Assembly: GCA_030753265.1 (NCBI GenBank)
Contig: JASMCQ010000005.1
Coordinates: 1-51,834 of the forward strand
Origin: Dehalococcoidia bacterium
GTDB lineage: Bacteria; Chloroflexota; Dehalococcoidia; UBA3495
DNA length: 51,834 nucleotides
Reading direction: 5' to 3'
Shown here: piece by piece, positions 1-8,014 of the stretch
Numbering within the stretch: position 1 is the stretch's first letter
Layout: each line of letters starts with the position of its first letter
Made by a program: the position numbers and the translations under genes
The notes under the pieces: generated by a model
The model's database searches: none
Told to the model about the DNA's origin: nothing
The model's input: the letters and a program-made list of their open reading frames with translations, nothing else

Positions 1-155
1 AGCAACGCCTGCACCATGATCTGCCCGAACACGAATAATGTGGCCGGGTCGTAGTCCTTTTGGGAGAGAACCTCCCGGCGCAGGTGCTCCACCTCATCCG
101 CCCAGGGCCACTTAAAGGGGAGCCTGGCCAGTCTGTCCTTAGTCGTTTCTACCAT
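1..155 (-). CDS. Hypothetical protein, N-terminal part only (runs off the window)
   Basis: An open frame on the minus strand begins with ATG at 155 and stays open for 51 codons to the window edge. The start is well supported: an AAGGAGG ribosome binding site lies five bases upstream. The visible protein begins MVETTKDRLARLPFKWPW and continues with charged, probably helical residues, then a hydrophobic stretch ending near FVFGQIMVQAL. It shows no signal peptide and no motif I recognise. It lies downstream of and in the same direction as the large surface-protein gene that ends at 368, with about 210 bases between them in which I see no gene. I do not assign a function. Confidence 0.6.
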   Translation of the reverse strand, partial: MVETTKDRLARLPFKWPWADEVEHLRREVLSQKDYDPATLFVFGQIMVQAL

Positions 156-367
156 TGCTGCCTCCTTCCTGGTTGGAGCCTTTCTGCTCCGCCCCTTGCC
201 CGCCCGTGTGACCGGTCGGTACAGTTGGTCTGCCGGGTGGGACTAACCCCTTGGTGCCGGGTCGCTGGTCCTTTGACGAACAGTGGGAACTGGCGGCCCG
301 GATTCGTTCACGAGATCAACACGCTGCAGGTTCAGCTTTCTTGCCCTCTTCCTCGGCTCAGCCACCC

Positions 368-2632
368 CTAAGGCCCCCAGTCGGGGCTATAATCACCTGC
401 CGAGTTGTTGGTCAGACGGGTCTGACCGGAGCCGTCGGCGCTCATGATGTATATTTCGTCGTTCCCGTCCCGAGACGAATAGAAAGCGATATAACCGCTA
501 TCTGGCGACCAGGAGGGCCAATCGTCCGTCCCTGGGCTGTTAGTCAGGCGGGTTTGGCCGGACCCGTCAGCGTTCATCACATAGATCTCGGAGTCGCCGT
601 CTCTGAAAGCTTCGAAAGCGATCTTGCTGCCGCTTAGCGACCAGGCCGGTTCAAAGTCAGCACTCCCGTTGCTCGTAAGGCGGGTCTGATTGGAGCCATC
701 GACGGCCATGACGTAGATCTCCCGGTTTCCGTCCCGGAACGAATCGAAGGCGATTTGATTACTGTCAGGGGACCAAGTTGGAGCATAGTCGTTCGCCGGA
801 TTGCTGGTCAGGCGGGTCTGGCCGGAACCGTCGGTGTTCATGACGTATATCTCATCATTCCCGTCCCGATACGATCCGAAGGATATCTTGGCCCCGTCGT
901 TGGACCAGGAAGGGCGCCCGTCGCTCGCCTGGTTACTGGTCAGGCGGGTTTGGCCGGACCCGTCAGCGTTCATCACGAAGATATCCCAATTCCCTTCCCG
1001 CCTAGACGAAAACGCGATCTGTTCCCCGTCAGGCGACCATGTGGGCTCGAGGTCACGACCCAAGTGGTTGGTCAGGTTGGTTTGGTCAGAGCCGTCGGCG
1101 TTCATCACGTATATTTCGTCATTGCCGTCCCGGTTGGAATGGAAAACGATCCGCCCGCCCGCCGGCGCCGGCGTAGGCGTTGGAGCAGGTGTCGGTGTTG
1201 GCGTGGGCGTCGGTGTAGGGGTGGGTGTGGGCATCGGCGTTGGCGTAGCTGTCGGCAACGGTGTGGGCGTAATCGTTGGAGTAACCCCGGGTGCCAGGGT
1301 AGGAGTAGGCAACGGGGTAGGCGTGGGCGTCGGTGTCGGACCTGTCGTGGCTGTGGGCCCCGGCGTCGATGTAGGAGTCGGAACGGGAGTCGGGAATGCC
1401 GTTGGGGTCGGGACCGCCGTTGCCCCGATCTCCTGGAAGTTGGCAATCTCACTCTTGGCCGAGTCTATGGTTAGGGTGCACGAGGACACGTCGCCGGTAC
1501 AGTCTCCAGACCAGCCGGTGAACCACCAGCCTGAGCTAGGTGTAGCTTGTAACGTAGCCTGGGTCCCACATAGATACTGACCACTGCCGGTTACGACCCC
1601 ACCGTTCAGGGGGTTGGCGCTAGCGGTTAAGGTGTAGACCGGGCGTTCGATGGATACCTCGACCTCCGGGTCTTCTCGCATCTCTACCCAGGCAAACACT
1701 CGGTCCACGGTATCGACACCTGACCACGTGACCCCGAAGCACCCTTGGTCGGGTGTCGCGTGCAGCAGCACTCGTGAGCCAACGTCAAGTTTCCCGTCCG
1801 GGCCGGGCGATTGGCTCACCGTGACCTTCCCGTTGAGCACGAACAACATCAGCTGGCCTGGATCGAGGGTCTCGCCATTTATGGTCAGGGGGAAGCCGGT
1901 GGGCTCGGCGCAGCGGGCCACCAGGCTCCGCTTCTGGTCCACGGCAACGATGATGGAGTTTGCGAGAGGATCAGTCCCGGCGGGCAGGTCTCCGGTCCAC
2001 CCTTCGAATCCGTGGTCACAGCTGGCCGTAACCCGGACCCGCTTCCCGACTGGGTAGCGCCCGTCATCGCTGGCCGGGTTCAGGCCGACTCTTCCCAAAC
2101 CTGCGGGCTCGACGTTGGCCGCCAGCGGATAGGTCGGGTCTGGTGTTGGCACAGGCGCAGGTGTCGTCGGTGTAGGCGTGGGTGCTTCAGTCGGCTCGGG
2201 CGTTGGAGTATCTGTCGGCAAAGGCGTAGGCGACGATGTGGGTGTATGTGTGGGGACCGGGATCGCCGTCGGCGTGGGCACCGGGATAGGAGTAGGCGCA
2301 GCCGTCGGTGTGTCCGTCGGTATTGGCGGTGTGGGCGTGGGCGTATCCGTCGGCTTGGGAGTGGGCGTATGGGTCGGTGAGAGCGCTGGCGTGTCGGTCA
2401 AGGTGGGTTGCGCGGGCGTACCCGTCGGGGGAGGCTCATCCTTGATGGTCAGGGCAAACTTGCTGAGACTGTCAACCCGTGCCCGAGCGGTGGACGCCCC
2501 GAAGTCCGCTGTGGTATCCAGCGGTGTCCAGGCGTTGTCGTGGTAATGCTGAATAACGATGTTAGTTTCTTCGCTTCCAGCTTGGACCGCGTCGGCCGAG
2601 CTGAGGCTCACCGTGATGGTGATGGGCTTCAC
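368..2632 (-). CDS. Surface protein, C-terminal part: ZU5 half, Thr/Pro linkers, InlB-like repeats and TolB-type beta-propeller
   Basis: This 754-residue frame starts with GTG at 2632, which overlaps the TGA stop of the preceding frame. Residues 1-65 read like the second half of a ZU5-type beta domain. Next come about 110 residues of Thr/Pro repeats, then two or three divergent InlB-B/'bacterial repeat' modules (the second has a [10 protein letters not shown] motif), a second Thr/Pro linker, and six C-terminal repeats of about 43 residues. Each of these carries a [21 protein letters not shown] core and a WSPDG turn, as in TolB/PD40 beta-propellers; six repeats make one complete propeller. The piece has no signal peptide of its own. 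Read with the frame at 2629-3252 it would give one membrane-anchored protein of about 961 residues. The six DNA repeats are similar enough to recombine. The outer propeller probably binds a polymer or protein partner; that is inference. Confidence 0.8.
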   Translation of the reverse strand: MKPITITVSLSSADAVQAGSEETNIVIQHYHDNAWTPLDTTADFGASTARARVDSLSKFALTIKDEPPPTGTPAQPTLTDTPALSPTHTPTPKPTDTPTPTPPIPTDTPTAAPTPIPVPTPTAIPVPTHTPTSSPTPLPTDTPTPEPTEAPTPTPTTPAPVPTPDPTYPLAANVEPAGLGRVGLNPASDDGRYPVGKRVRVTASCDHGFEGWTGDLPAGTDPLANSIIVAVDQKRSLVARCAEPTGFPLTINGETLDPGQLMLFVLNGKVTVSQSPGPDGKLDVGSRVLLHATPDQGCFGVTWSGVDTVDRVFAWVEMREDPEVEVSIERPVYTLTASANPLNGGVVTGSGQYLCGTQATLQATPSSGWWFTGWSGDCTGDVSSCTLTIDSAKSEIANFQEIGATAVPTPTAFPTPVPTPTSTPGPTATTGPTPTPTPTPLPTPTLAPGVTPTITPTPLPTATPTPMPTPTPTPTPTPTPTPAPTPTPAPAGGRIVFHSNRDGNDEIYVMNADGSDQTNLTNHLGRDLEPTWSPDGEQIAFSSRREGNWDIFVMNADGSGQTRLTSNQASDGRPSWSNDGAKISFGSYRDGNDEIYVMNTDGSGQTRLTSNPANDYAPTWSPDSNQIAFDSFRDGNREIYVMAVDGSNQTRLTSNGSADFEPAWSLSGSKIAFEAFRDGDSEIYVMNADGSGQTRLTNSPGTDDWPSWSPDSGYIAFYSSRDGNDEIYIMSADGSGQTRLTNNSAGDYSPDWGP

Positions 2633-3252
2633 AAGGGCGCGTCCATGGTGAGGTCGAAAGCCGTGTCCGTGGCCACATATTGGTCAGGCATGACAGGTAT
2701 CTCTGAGGTGGACAGAGCGCGGTATGACAGCTGCGATGTGGCCTCCACTGATCCCGCGTCAAAGTCTACAGTCACACCGCCATCAGGTGCTACCAGCTGC
2801 GCTGGGCTGTCCGGCTTCACCTCCACGACTGTTGGGCCGGATCCCCGAAGTAGGACGAAAAGCACTCCCACGACCACTGCGAGCGACGCCATTGCGCCGA
2901 CAGCCGCATAGGCTAGTCTTATCTTTTTCTTGGGCTGGGGATCGCTGAGTATCTGCCGCAGGCGTATGGGGCCAGCTTTGTCGATGGTGAAAAGCTCTAT
3001 CCCAGGCTCACCCTGGAAGTCCCTCACCGGTCGATAAGAAATCCTAACGCGGTAGTAGTCTTCGCCTTCCTCGGCGCTTATCTCTTCCCAAGTAAGCTCA
3101 CGACTCGCGTACCGCCGTCCATAATAGCCCCGGTTGTCCCGAGCATGCTCCATCGCCAGCACACGTGCCTGGTCTAACGAGATGTAGCCCAGCGCCTCAC
3201 CTTCAAGGGTGAAGTCGAACTTCTCTTCCTTTTTGCCCTGGTCTTCGGCCAT
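2629..3252 (-). CDS. Surface protein, N-terminal part: conserved cytoplasmic domain, one TM helix and first half of a ZU5 domain
   Basis: This 207-residue frame opens with ATG at 3252. Residues 1-105 form a charged cytoplasmic domain ([38 protein letters not shown]) that recurs at the start of the protein at 5796-7658. A basic KKK segment and one hydrophobic helix (about residues 113-137) follow. The frame then enters a beta-rich segment, [20 protein letters not shown], typical of a ZU5 start, and stops in mid-domain at 2629. The next frame resumes the domain after a one-base shift (a TTG-TGA junction overlapping GTG). I therefore read the two as one gene with a frameshift, or less likely as translationally coupled halves. 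No Shine-Dalgarno sequence precedes the ATG; a -10 element sits 8 bases upstream (see promoter entry). Confidence 0.8.
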   Translation of the reverse strand: MAEDQGKKEEKFDFTLEGEALGYISLDQARVLAMEHARDNRGYYGRRYASRELTWEEISAEEGEDYYRVRISYRPVRDFQGEPGIELFTIDKAGPIRLRQILSDPQPKKKIRLAYAAVGAMASLAVVVGVLFVLLRGSGPTVVEVKPDSPAQLVAPDGGVTVDFDAGSVEATSQLSYRALSTSEIPVMPDQYVATDTAFDLTMDAPL

Positions 3253-3260
3253 GATATGGC

Positions 3261-3266
3261 ATTATA
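3261..3266 (-). promoter_or_regulatory. -10 element for a probably leaderless transcript
   Basis: A perfect TATAAT on the minus strand ends 8 bases before the ATG at 3252, which places the expected transcription start at or within a base or two of the start codon. There is no Shine-Dalgarno sequence and the -35 region is poor. The paralogous gene at 7658 has the same geometry. Confidence 0.5.
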
Positions 3267-3465
3267 TGGCCAAAATGGCGACTTGGGTAGTTGCCACGTT
3301 GGCGAATGCGGCTTGGGTTTCTGATTTCGTTGGTGGCGGGGGGTGGCAGGTTCGACGGAGACAGGGATGGAGCCGGGTCCACCCAGCCCGCTTCCTCATG
3401 TATTATGTATGTGCCCTACTTTCCCAGACCCTTACATCTTCACCGTACTCAGGAGGTTGCTCCCC

Positions 3466-3951
3466 ATGCCTTCTTTTGACGTGGTCTCCCGGACCGACCT
3501 TATGGAGGTGGACAATGCCTTAAATGGTGTTCGTCGAGAGATCAAGCAGCGCTTTGACCTGGCCGGGACCAAGTGCGCCATCGACCGCACCGATGACTCT
3601 CTCACGATGATTGCCGACGACAGCATGAAATTGCAGCAGCTAGAGGCGTTGCTCCGTAAGTATCTGGCGAGCCGGGATGTCGACGAGCGGTCCCTGGAGT
3701 TCAAACCACCACAAAGCGCCTCGGGCGGCAGCCTCCGGCAATCAATCACAATCAAACAGGGAATCGATGGCGACCTGGGACGCAGAATAAATAAAGCGGT
3801 GCGTGGCACCAAGCTCAAGGTCCAGGTAAGTATCCAGGGAACGGAACTCCGGGTTTCAGCCAAGAAGAGGGACGACTTGCAATCGACCATCACATTCATC
3901 AAAGAGATGGAAATCGATCAGCCGTTGCAATACGTGAATATGCGCGATTAG
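3466..3951 (+). CDS. yajQ: YajQ family nucleotide-binding protein
   Basis: The 161-residue protein begins MPSFDVVSRTDLMEVDNALN, the standard YajQ start, and contains the family's duplicated alpha/beta fold (KQRFDLAGTK, ASGGSLRQSI, KLKVQVSIQG) with the usual end QYVNMRD. YajQ proteins bind nucleotides, and a Xanthomonas member is reported to bind cyclic di-GMP and interact with a transcription factor; the role here is unknown. The frame is open further upstream, but ATG 3466 is chosen because AGGAGG lies nine bases before it and the protein then has the family's usual length. A TATTAT at 3401-3406 may be its -10. After the stop, a palindrome around AACCGGCCGGTT followed by T residues (about 3955-3976) may act as a weak terminator. 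It is monocistronic and divergent from the surface-protein gene. Confidence 0.95.
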   Translation: MPSFDVVSRTDLMEVDNALNGVRREIKQRFDLAGTKCAIDRTDDSLTMIADDSMKLQQLEALLRKYLASRDVDERSLEFKPPQSASGGSLRQSITIKQGIDGDLGRRINKAVRGTKLKVQVSIQGTELRVSAKKRDDLQSTITFIKEMEIDQPLQYVNMRD

Positions 3952-4039
3952 ATGGGAACCGGCCGGTTTTTCCCGTCCTCGGCTTCGTCTTGGGAAGACG
4001 CCCGCTGTGGGAAACGCAGGCGAAAAAGGGTGTGGGGCC

Positions 4040-4309
4040 CTAGCCTCGGTACGGTTCCTCTAGCTGCCTGACGGTGTCGTATTCAGGCCCGAGCCAGAAT
4101 TGCCTCCAATTTCCCCGCCAAAGCCACGTCCGGCGAGCCTTTTCGATGCCGTTGGAGTCCCGTTGGAGCCCGTAGTCGAATGATTTCCCGAAAAGACCGC
4201 AGATGGTGTACGGAAGCGCAAAGACCAAGATGGGAATCAACGCTGCTACCTTGACCGGTAGCAGGAGGACCAATTCTATGAAGAAATATTTCGGACTAAA
4301 GTGACTCAT
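4040..4309 (-). CDS. Small putative membrane protein, hypothetical
   Basis: This 89-residue frame starts with ATG at 4309. Residues 8-45 are strongly hydrophobic (FFIELVLLLPVKVAALIPIL and on) and could form one or two membrane helices. The remainder is polar and Trp/Arg-rich (RRTWLWRGNWRQFWLGPEY), a plausible cytoplasmic tail. The composition looks like a real protein rather than a shadow frame, since nothing codes on the opposite strand. Ribosome binding is weak (GGTAGAG, about nine bases upstream). It stands alone between yajQ and the hydrolase gene, convergent with yajQ. No family recognised. Confidence 0.4.
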   Translation of the reverse strand: MSHFSPKYFFIELVLLLPVKVAALIPILVFALPYTICGLFGKSFDYGLQRDSNGIEKARRTWLWRGNWRQFWLGPEYDTVRQLEEPYRG

Positions 4310-4929
4310 TTCAACGCTCTACCTGTGTCAACATCCTTTGCCGGTTTGAGCCGTCGAAGCGGAACCGTCGGCCACTCGACGGCTGGACCTCGCTCCCTGA
4401 CCCCCTGGAGCCCGCCCATGAACTGTTGAACGTCAAGGCGCCACCAGGTGAGTTGAGCACGGTGCTACACCGAGAATGTACCAGTTTGAAGGCGATGCCG
4501 CCTATTCGCACATACAACGAGTTTCAGCCTCTTCGTTGACCGGCCCCGGTCCGGGCCTTGGCTGAGGAGGACTCCGTGTAGCTCAGGACTCGTCTAATCG
4601 CCATGACCGTCGCCGCCGGTTGCCGGTGCGAATCCCAAATATCCTGCATCGCGACCGGCCCCGGTGTTGATCGACGCGATCACGGGCGCACCACGGAGTT
4701 TGGGTCAAACTCGTCCCCCGGTTTGGCTGGTTCCGGGAAGGGCCGGTGACGGGCGACATGGCACCAGTGGTTTGCTAGAATTGAGGCAGGTCCGGGCAGT
4801 CGTGCCACGGAGACCCCGGGGCAATCGAGCAGCGAGAAGATCTCATCCGTTTCTGTTCCGGTGTTCCCGGCGCGCCCGGCGGCCTTGCGGTCTTCGTGCC
4901 GCCCTGGGATCTCACCGCGGGGGTGGACC
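4310..4929 (+). other. Intergenic region of about 620 bp without a convincing gene
   Basis: Only short frames of random composition occur here. A tRNA-like stretch at 4576-4636 (TAGCTCAG, then a T-loop-like GGTGCGAATCC) lacks matching acceptor stems and is not called. The open frame leading into the hydrolase starts at 4861, but the proper start is at 4930. Confidence 0.5.
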
Positions 4930-5709
4930 ATGCCCAAAGCGCCGGTCAATGGCATCGAGCTTTACTATGAGTCCCACGGCGAGGGTCCGGCGATAGTGTT
5001 TGTCCACCAGCGCGCCGGCAACCACCTCAGTTGGTGGCAGCAGGTTCCGGTCTTCCGCAACGACTACCGCTGCATCACCTTCGACCTTCGGGGGTATGGC
5101 GCTTCGTTGGAACCGCCGGGCGGCCCGGGAATCAGCGCCTTCGTGGAGGACCTGAAGCAGCTTCTGGATTACCTGGGAGTGGAGCGTGCTTTTCTGGTGG
5201 CCCATGCTTTGGGCGGGTTAGCCTGTCTGGGGTTTGCCCTGGCCTACCCGGAGCGGAGCCTGGGCTTGATTCTGGGAAACTCCACCGGGGGGGTGGATGA
5301 CCCAACGGTGGTGGAGGCGCTCACGGGTCTTGACCGCATCCCGGCCGACGACGTGCCGCGGACGCTCGCACCCAGTTTCGTCGACCAGCATCCGGCCCGG
5401 ACTTTCCTCTATCAGGAGATCGCCGCGCTCAATCCGGAGCTGCATCTGGACATAAGATCGGCTTCCCACGGTGCCGGCGGCCCCCAAGCCGCGGACCTTG
5501 CCAAGCTGGGCGTCCCCACGCTGCTGATCGTCGGGGCGGAGAGCTTGATTCACCCGGTCGGGGCGATACAGGCGCTCCAACGGCTGATTCCCGGATCCAA
5601 GTTGGAGATCGTGCAGGGGTCGGCCCACAGCACCTATTTCGAGCAGCCGGAGGTGTTCAACCGGCTGGCTTTGGAGTTTTTCGCCGGCGTCCAGGCCGAG
5701 GCTGACTAG
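4930..5709 (+). CDS. Alpha/beta hydrolase fold protein lacking the nucleophilic serine
   Basis: The 259-residue protein starts MPKAPVNGIELYYE at ATG 4930, preceded by a GGGGGTGG-like ribosome binding site; an in-frame extension to 4861 is possible but unlike the family. The fold is clear: IVFVHQRAGNHLSWW near residue 23, CITFDLRGYGAS near 48, and a late QGSAHSTYFEQPE that carries the catalytic-type His. At the nucleophile elbow the sequence is VAHALGG, with alanine at residue 93 (codon GCT) where the family has Ser in GHSxGG. The acid loop reads GAESLIHP, also atypical. Two of three triad positions therefore look altered. It may be a non-hydrolytic binding protein, a cofactor-free lyase-like relative or a decaying enzyme. 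It is a single gene with no clear operon partner. Confidence 0.85.
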   Translation: MPKAPVNGIELYYESHGEGPAIVFVHQRAGNHLSWWQQVPVFRNDYRCITFDLRGYGASLEPPGGPGISAFVEDLKQLLDYLGVERAFLVAHALGGLACLGFALAYPERSLGLILGNSTGGVDDPTVVEALTGLDRIPADDVPRTLAPSFVDQHPARTFLYQEIAALNPELHLDIRSASHGAGGPQAADLAKLGVPTLLIVGAESLIHPVGAIQALQRLIPGSKLEIVQGSAHSTYFEQPEVFNRLALEFFAGVQAEAD

Positions 5710-5795
5710 CGGTCCCAAGGGGTTTAACGAACGGGCCGGGCTAAAGCTTCCGGCTGCCGGTCCGGCTCCGATTGGGGCCGGACCGGGCGACAAGA

Positions 5796-7658
5796 TCAGG
5801 GGATCACCGTGAAGTCCGAGCTGAACGAAATGTCCCCCACCGTTACCGAAACCTGCGTGAGCCCAGGAGATATTGCGGGAACCACCACGGTCACCTCGAA
5901 CGCGCCATCCGCGTCCGTCTTGGGGCTGTGACTGCCCAGGACCCGGATTCCATTTATGGTGACTGTTGTCACCGTTGCGGCCACGGGAAACCCGCTGCCT
6001 GTAATGATCACGGGACCGAATATGGCACTTTCGACCGGCGTGATACTAACCAGGAGCGGCGGAACAGTCAGATGCGCGCCGGCCCTGATTCCCGCTATCT
6101 CAGCGGTAACCTCGGCAACCCCGGAATCCAACTCCGGGACCGTTACCTCGATAATAAATGTGCCCCATACCGTTGTCATGAAACCGGGGGCAGCTCTCAG
6201 GTTCGTGGCGTCCGCTAGCAGGTCTAACCCGCCGACGCTCAGTGATTCGATCTCCGACGAAGCCGGAAAGCCCCACCCCTCAACGATTACGGACGTGTTC
6301 TGAAGACCGGCGGAAGGTGTCAGTTCAACTGTTGCGGGGAGAACCTCGTACGAAGCCCTGGCCACGTCACGCGCCGCGGTGGCGGTCACCGTATGGTCCC
6401 GGCTGATTACTTTCGGAACCGCCAGGGTGACCACGAATGCCCCGGAGCTGTCAGTTACGGCGTAGGGATACGTTGAAATGTCCAAACCAAAAAAAACAAT
6501 CGGCCTCACGGTGGTGGACGGCAAGAACCCCTGGCCCGTTATGGTGAAAGGCCCGCCGGGAAACCCTTGGTTTGGCTCCAGGGATAGACTCGGAGGAGGT
6601 ACCTGATGGTCGATCGACACAGTGCGGCCGGTGGCGTCGTCAATAGCTTCCACGGCGTGGGTGGCGCCCGGCTTGGCGGAGAGCGGCACGGTGAAGAGGA
6701 TGTCGATGGCGCCAACCCGGTCGGCTTTGCTGCTCGCGACAATGCTGCCGGCGTATTTGACCGTTGCGGTGCCGGAGGGAGTGAAGCCTTCACCCGCAAC
6801 CGCCACGCTGCTGGCCCTTGCGCTGGAGGCCGCCGAGAGGCGGATTGAAGGCGCGGGAGTTGGTGTTGGCATGGGCGGCGTGGCGGTGGGCGTCGGTCCG
6901 GTGGTCGGCGTAGGTGTTGGTGCAAGCGTCGGCGGCGGCCCCAATGTGGGAGCTGCCGTGGGCGTGGGGACAGTGCTGGGTGGCAGGATTGTGGGCGAGG
7001 CGATAGGCGCCGGCGCCGGTGTAAGCGTGGGCGTGGGTGGGACCGTTGTGGGGACGGCCGTCGGCGTCGGAGGGATCGCAACGGTCGGGACCAGGACGGG
7101 TATCACCGTTGGTGTAGTGGTGCTCGCGGCCGGGGCCGTGGTTGCCGGCGGTACCGGCGAGGAACTAGGCAATGGGGTTGGCGCAGAGGGCCGCGGGTCG
7201 GCATCAAGGGCGCCCGTCAGGAACGCGACCGCCAATCCCGCTCCGGCAATTACGATGAAGGTCAAGCCGGCCACCTGCCGCGACGGCCGTATCAACGTTG
7301 CCCGTTGGCTCAGGCCCGAAGGCTCGACCAGGACCAGGCGGACCTCAATCTTGCCCCTTCGGTCGACGATGAATCGCTCGACACCGAGCTTGCCCCTGAA
7401 CCGGCCGGCGGGCTGGAAAGAGAGCCTTATGTCGTAGTAATAGTCTCTATCCTCCTGGCTCACCACCTCCCACACGAAGTCGTGACGAGGGAAGCGAGCC
7501 CCGTAAAAGCCGGCGGTGGCCTGGGCGTGTTGAAGCGCCAAGACCCGGGCCTGGTCCAACGTAATGTTGTCCATCGCCTCGCCCTCCGGCGAGACCTCGA
7601 GCTTTTCTTCCGTTGGTTTTTCTTCTTCTTCTGCCATCAGAGCCGGTTTCGGCCTCAC
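5796..7658 (-). CDS. Membrane-anchored surface protein: conserved N-terminal domain, TM helix, Thr/Pro linker and IPT/TIG-like repeats
   Basis: The 620-residue protein carries, at about residues 8-115, the same cytoplasmic domain as the gene at 2629-3252 ([41 protein letters not shown]). One membrane helix follows (AGLTFIVIAGAGLAVAFL, about 130-150), then about 125 residues of Thr/Pro/Ala linker. Four beta repeats of roughly 85-90 residues then run to the end, each with a G-x-GF turn (VAVAGEGFTPSG, ITGQGFLPST, VEGWGFPASS, ITGSGFPVAA) as in IPT/TIG immunoglobulin-like domains. The topology predicted is cytoplasmic N terminus and external repeats. The start is GTG 7658; ATG 7637 gives MAEEEE, which matches the paralogue's MAE start, so the choice is uncertain. 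It ends 86 bases from the convergent hydrolase gene. A structural or adhesive role is inference. Confidence 0.85.
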   Translation of the reverse strand: MRPKPALMAEEEEKPTEEKLEVSPEGEAMDNITLDQARVLALQHAQATAGFYGARFPRHDFVWEVVSQEDRDYYYDIRLSFQPAGRFRGKLGVERFIVDRRGKIEVRLVLVEPSGLSQRATLIRPSRQVAGLTFIVIAGAGLAVAFLTGALDADPRPSAPTPLPSSSPVPPATTAPAASTTTPTVIPVLVPTVAIPPTPTAVPTTVPPTPTLTPAPAPIASPTILPPSTVPTPTAAPTLGPPPTLAPTPTPTTGPTPTATPPMPTPTPAPSIRLSAASSARASSVAVAGEGFTPSGTATVKYAGSIVASSKADRVGAIDILFTVPLSAKPGATHAVEAIDDATGRTVSIDHQVPPPSLSLEPNQGFPGGPFTITGQGFLPSTTVRPIVFFGLDISTYPYAVTDSSGAFVVTLAVPKVISRDHTVTATAARDVARASYEVLPATVELTPSAGLQNTSVIVEGWGFPASSEIESLSVGGLDLLADATNLRAAPGFMTTVWGTFIIEVTVPELDSGVAEVTAEIAGIRAGAHLTVPPLLVSITPVESAIFGPVIITGSGFPVAATVTTVTINGIRVLGSHSPKTDADGAFEVTVVVPAISPGLTQVSVTVGDISFSSDFTVIP

Positions 7659-7666
7659 TCAACGCC

Positions 7667-7672
7667 AGTATA
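7667..7672 (-). promoter_or_regulatory. -10 element 8 bases before the GTG start of the IPT-repeat protein
   Basis: TATACT on the minus strand ends exactly 8 bases before GTG 7658, the same spacing as TATAAT before the ATG of the paralogue at 3252. No Shine-Dalgarno sequence precedes the GTG. This suggests leaderless initiation. Confidence 0.4.
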
Positions 7673-7801
7673 TTGCAATCGCGCCGGCGTGGGCCTATGT
7701 GGGGGCGGTGCGGCTTCGAACAGGATGTTGGCCGGCGGGCCAAAGGAGTTCCCGGACCGGTTAAGTGCGCCGATCCGTGGGTTTGCCGGGCCCATCCACC
7801 G

Positions 7802-7830
7802 TTGACACCCTTCCGGACTGGGTGTACGTT
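7802..7830 (+). promoter_or_regulatory. Sigma-70-type promoter for the shikimate fusion gene
   Basis: TTGACA at 7802-7807 is a perfect -35. A 17-base spacer leads to TACGTT at 7825-7830 as a weak -10. It reads toward the gene at 8015 with an untranslated leader of about 175 bases. The rest of 7673-8014 shows no gene. Confidence 0.45.
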
Positions 7831-8014
7831 GATGCCCGAACCCGTCCATCCGCCTCGCGAGGGCCGGCGGTCTGCTCCCCGAATTGACGGAGCCCGGTAA
7901 TTGCTGGCCGGAGGTAGGCGCTAGGTCCCTGGTTGACTCTCAGGGGAGCGACGCGAGGCCGATTCTGCTCGATCTCAACGGATTGGAGATCGTTCCCATG
8001 GATGGGTTCAGGGA

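Noticed and set aside
1160..1430. Regular short repeats that could be mistaken for a CRISPR or satellite array
   Set aside because: They encode the Thr/Pro linker of the surface protein; similar tracts occur at 2160-2400, 6850-7110 and 24660-25000.
4311..4517. 68-codon minus-strand frame next to the small membrane protein
   Set aside because: Random, Ser/Gly/Arg-rich composition and no ribosome binding site.
4576..4636. tRNA-like stretch (TAGCTCAG, CCATGAC, GGTGCGAATCC)
   Set aside because: The acceptor and anticodon stems do not pair; at best a decayed remnant.
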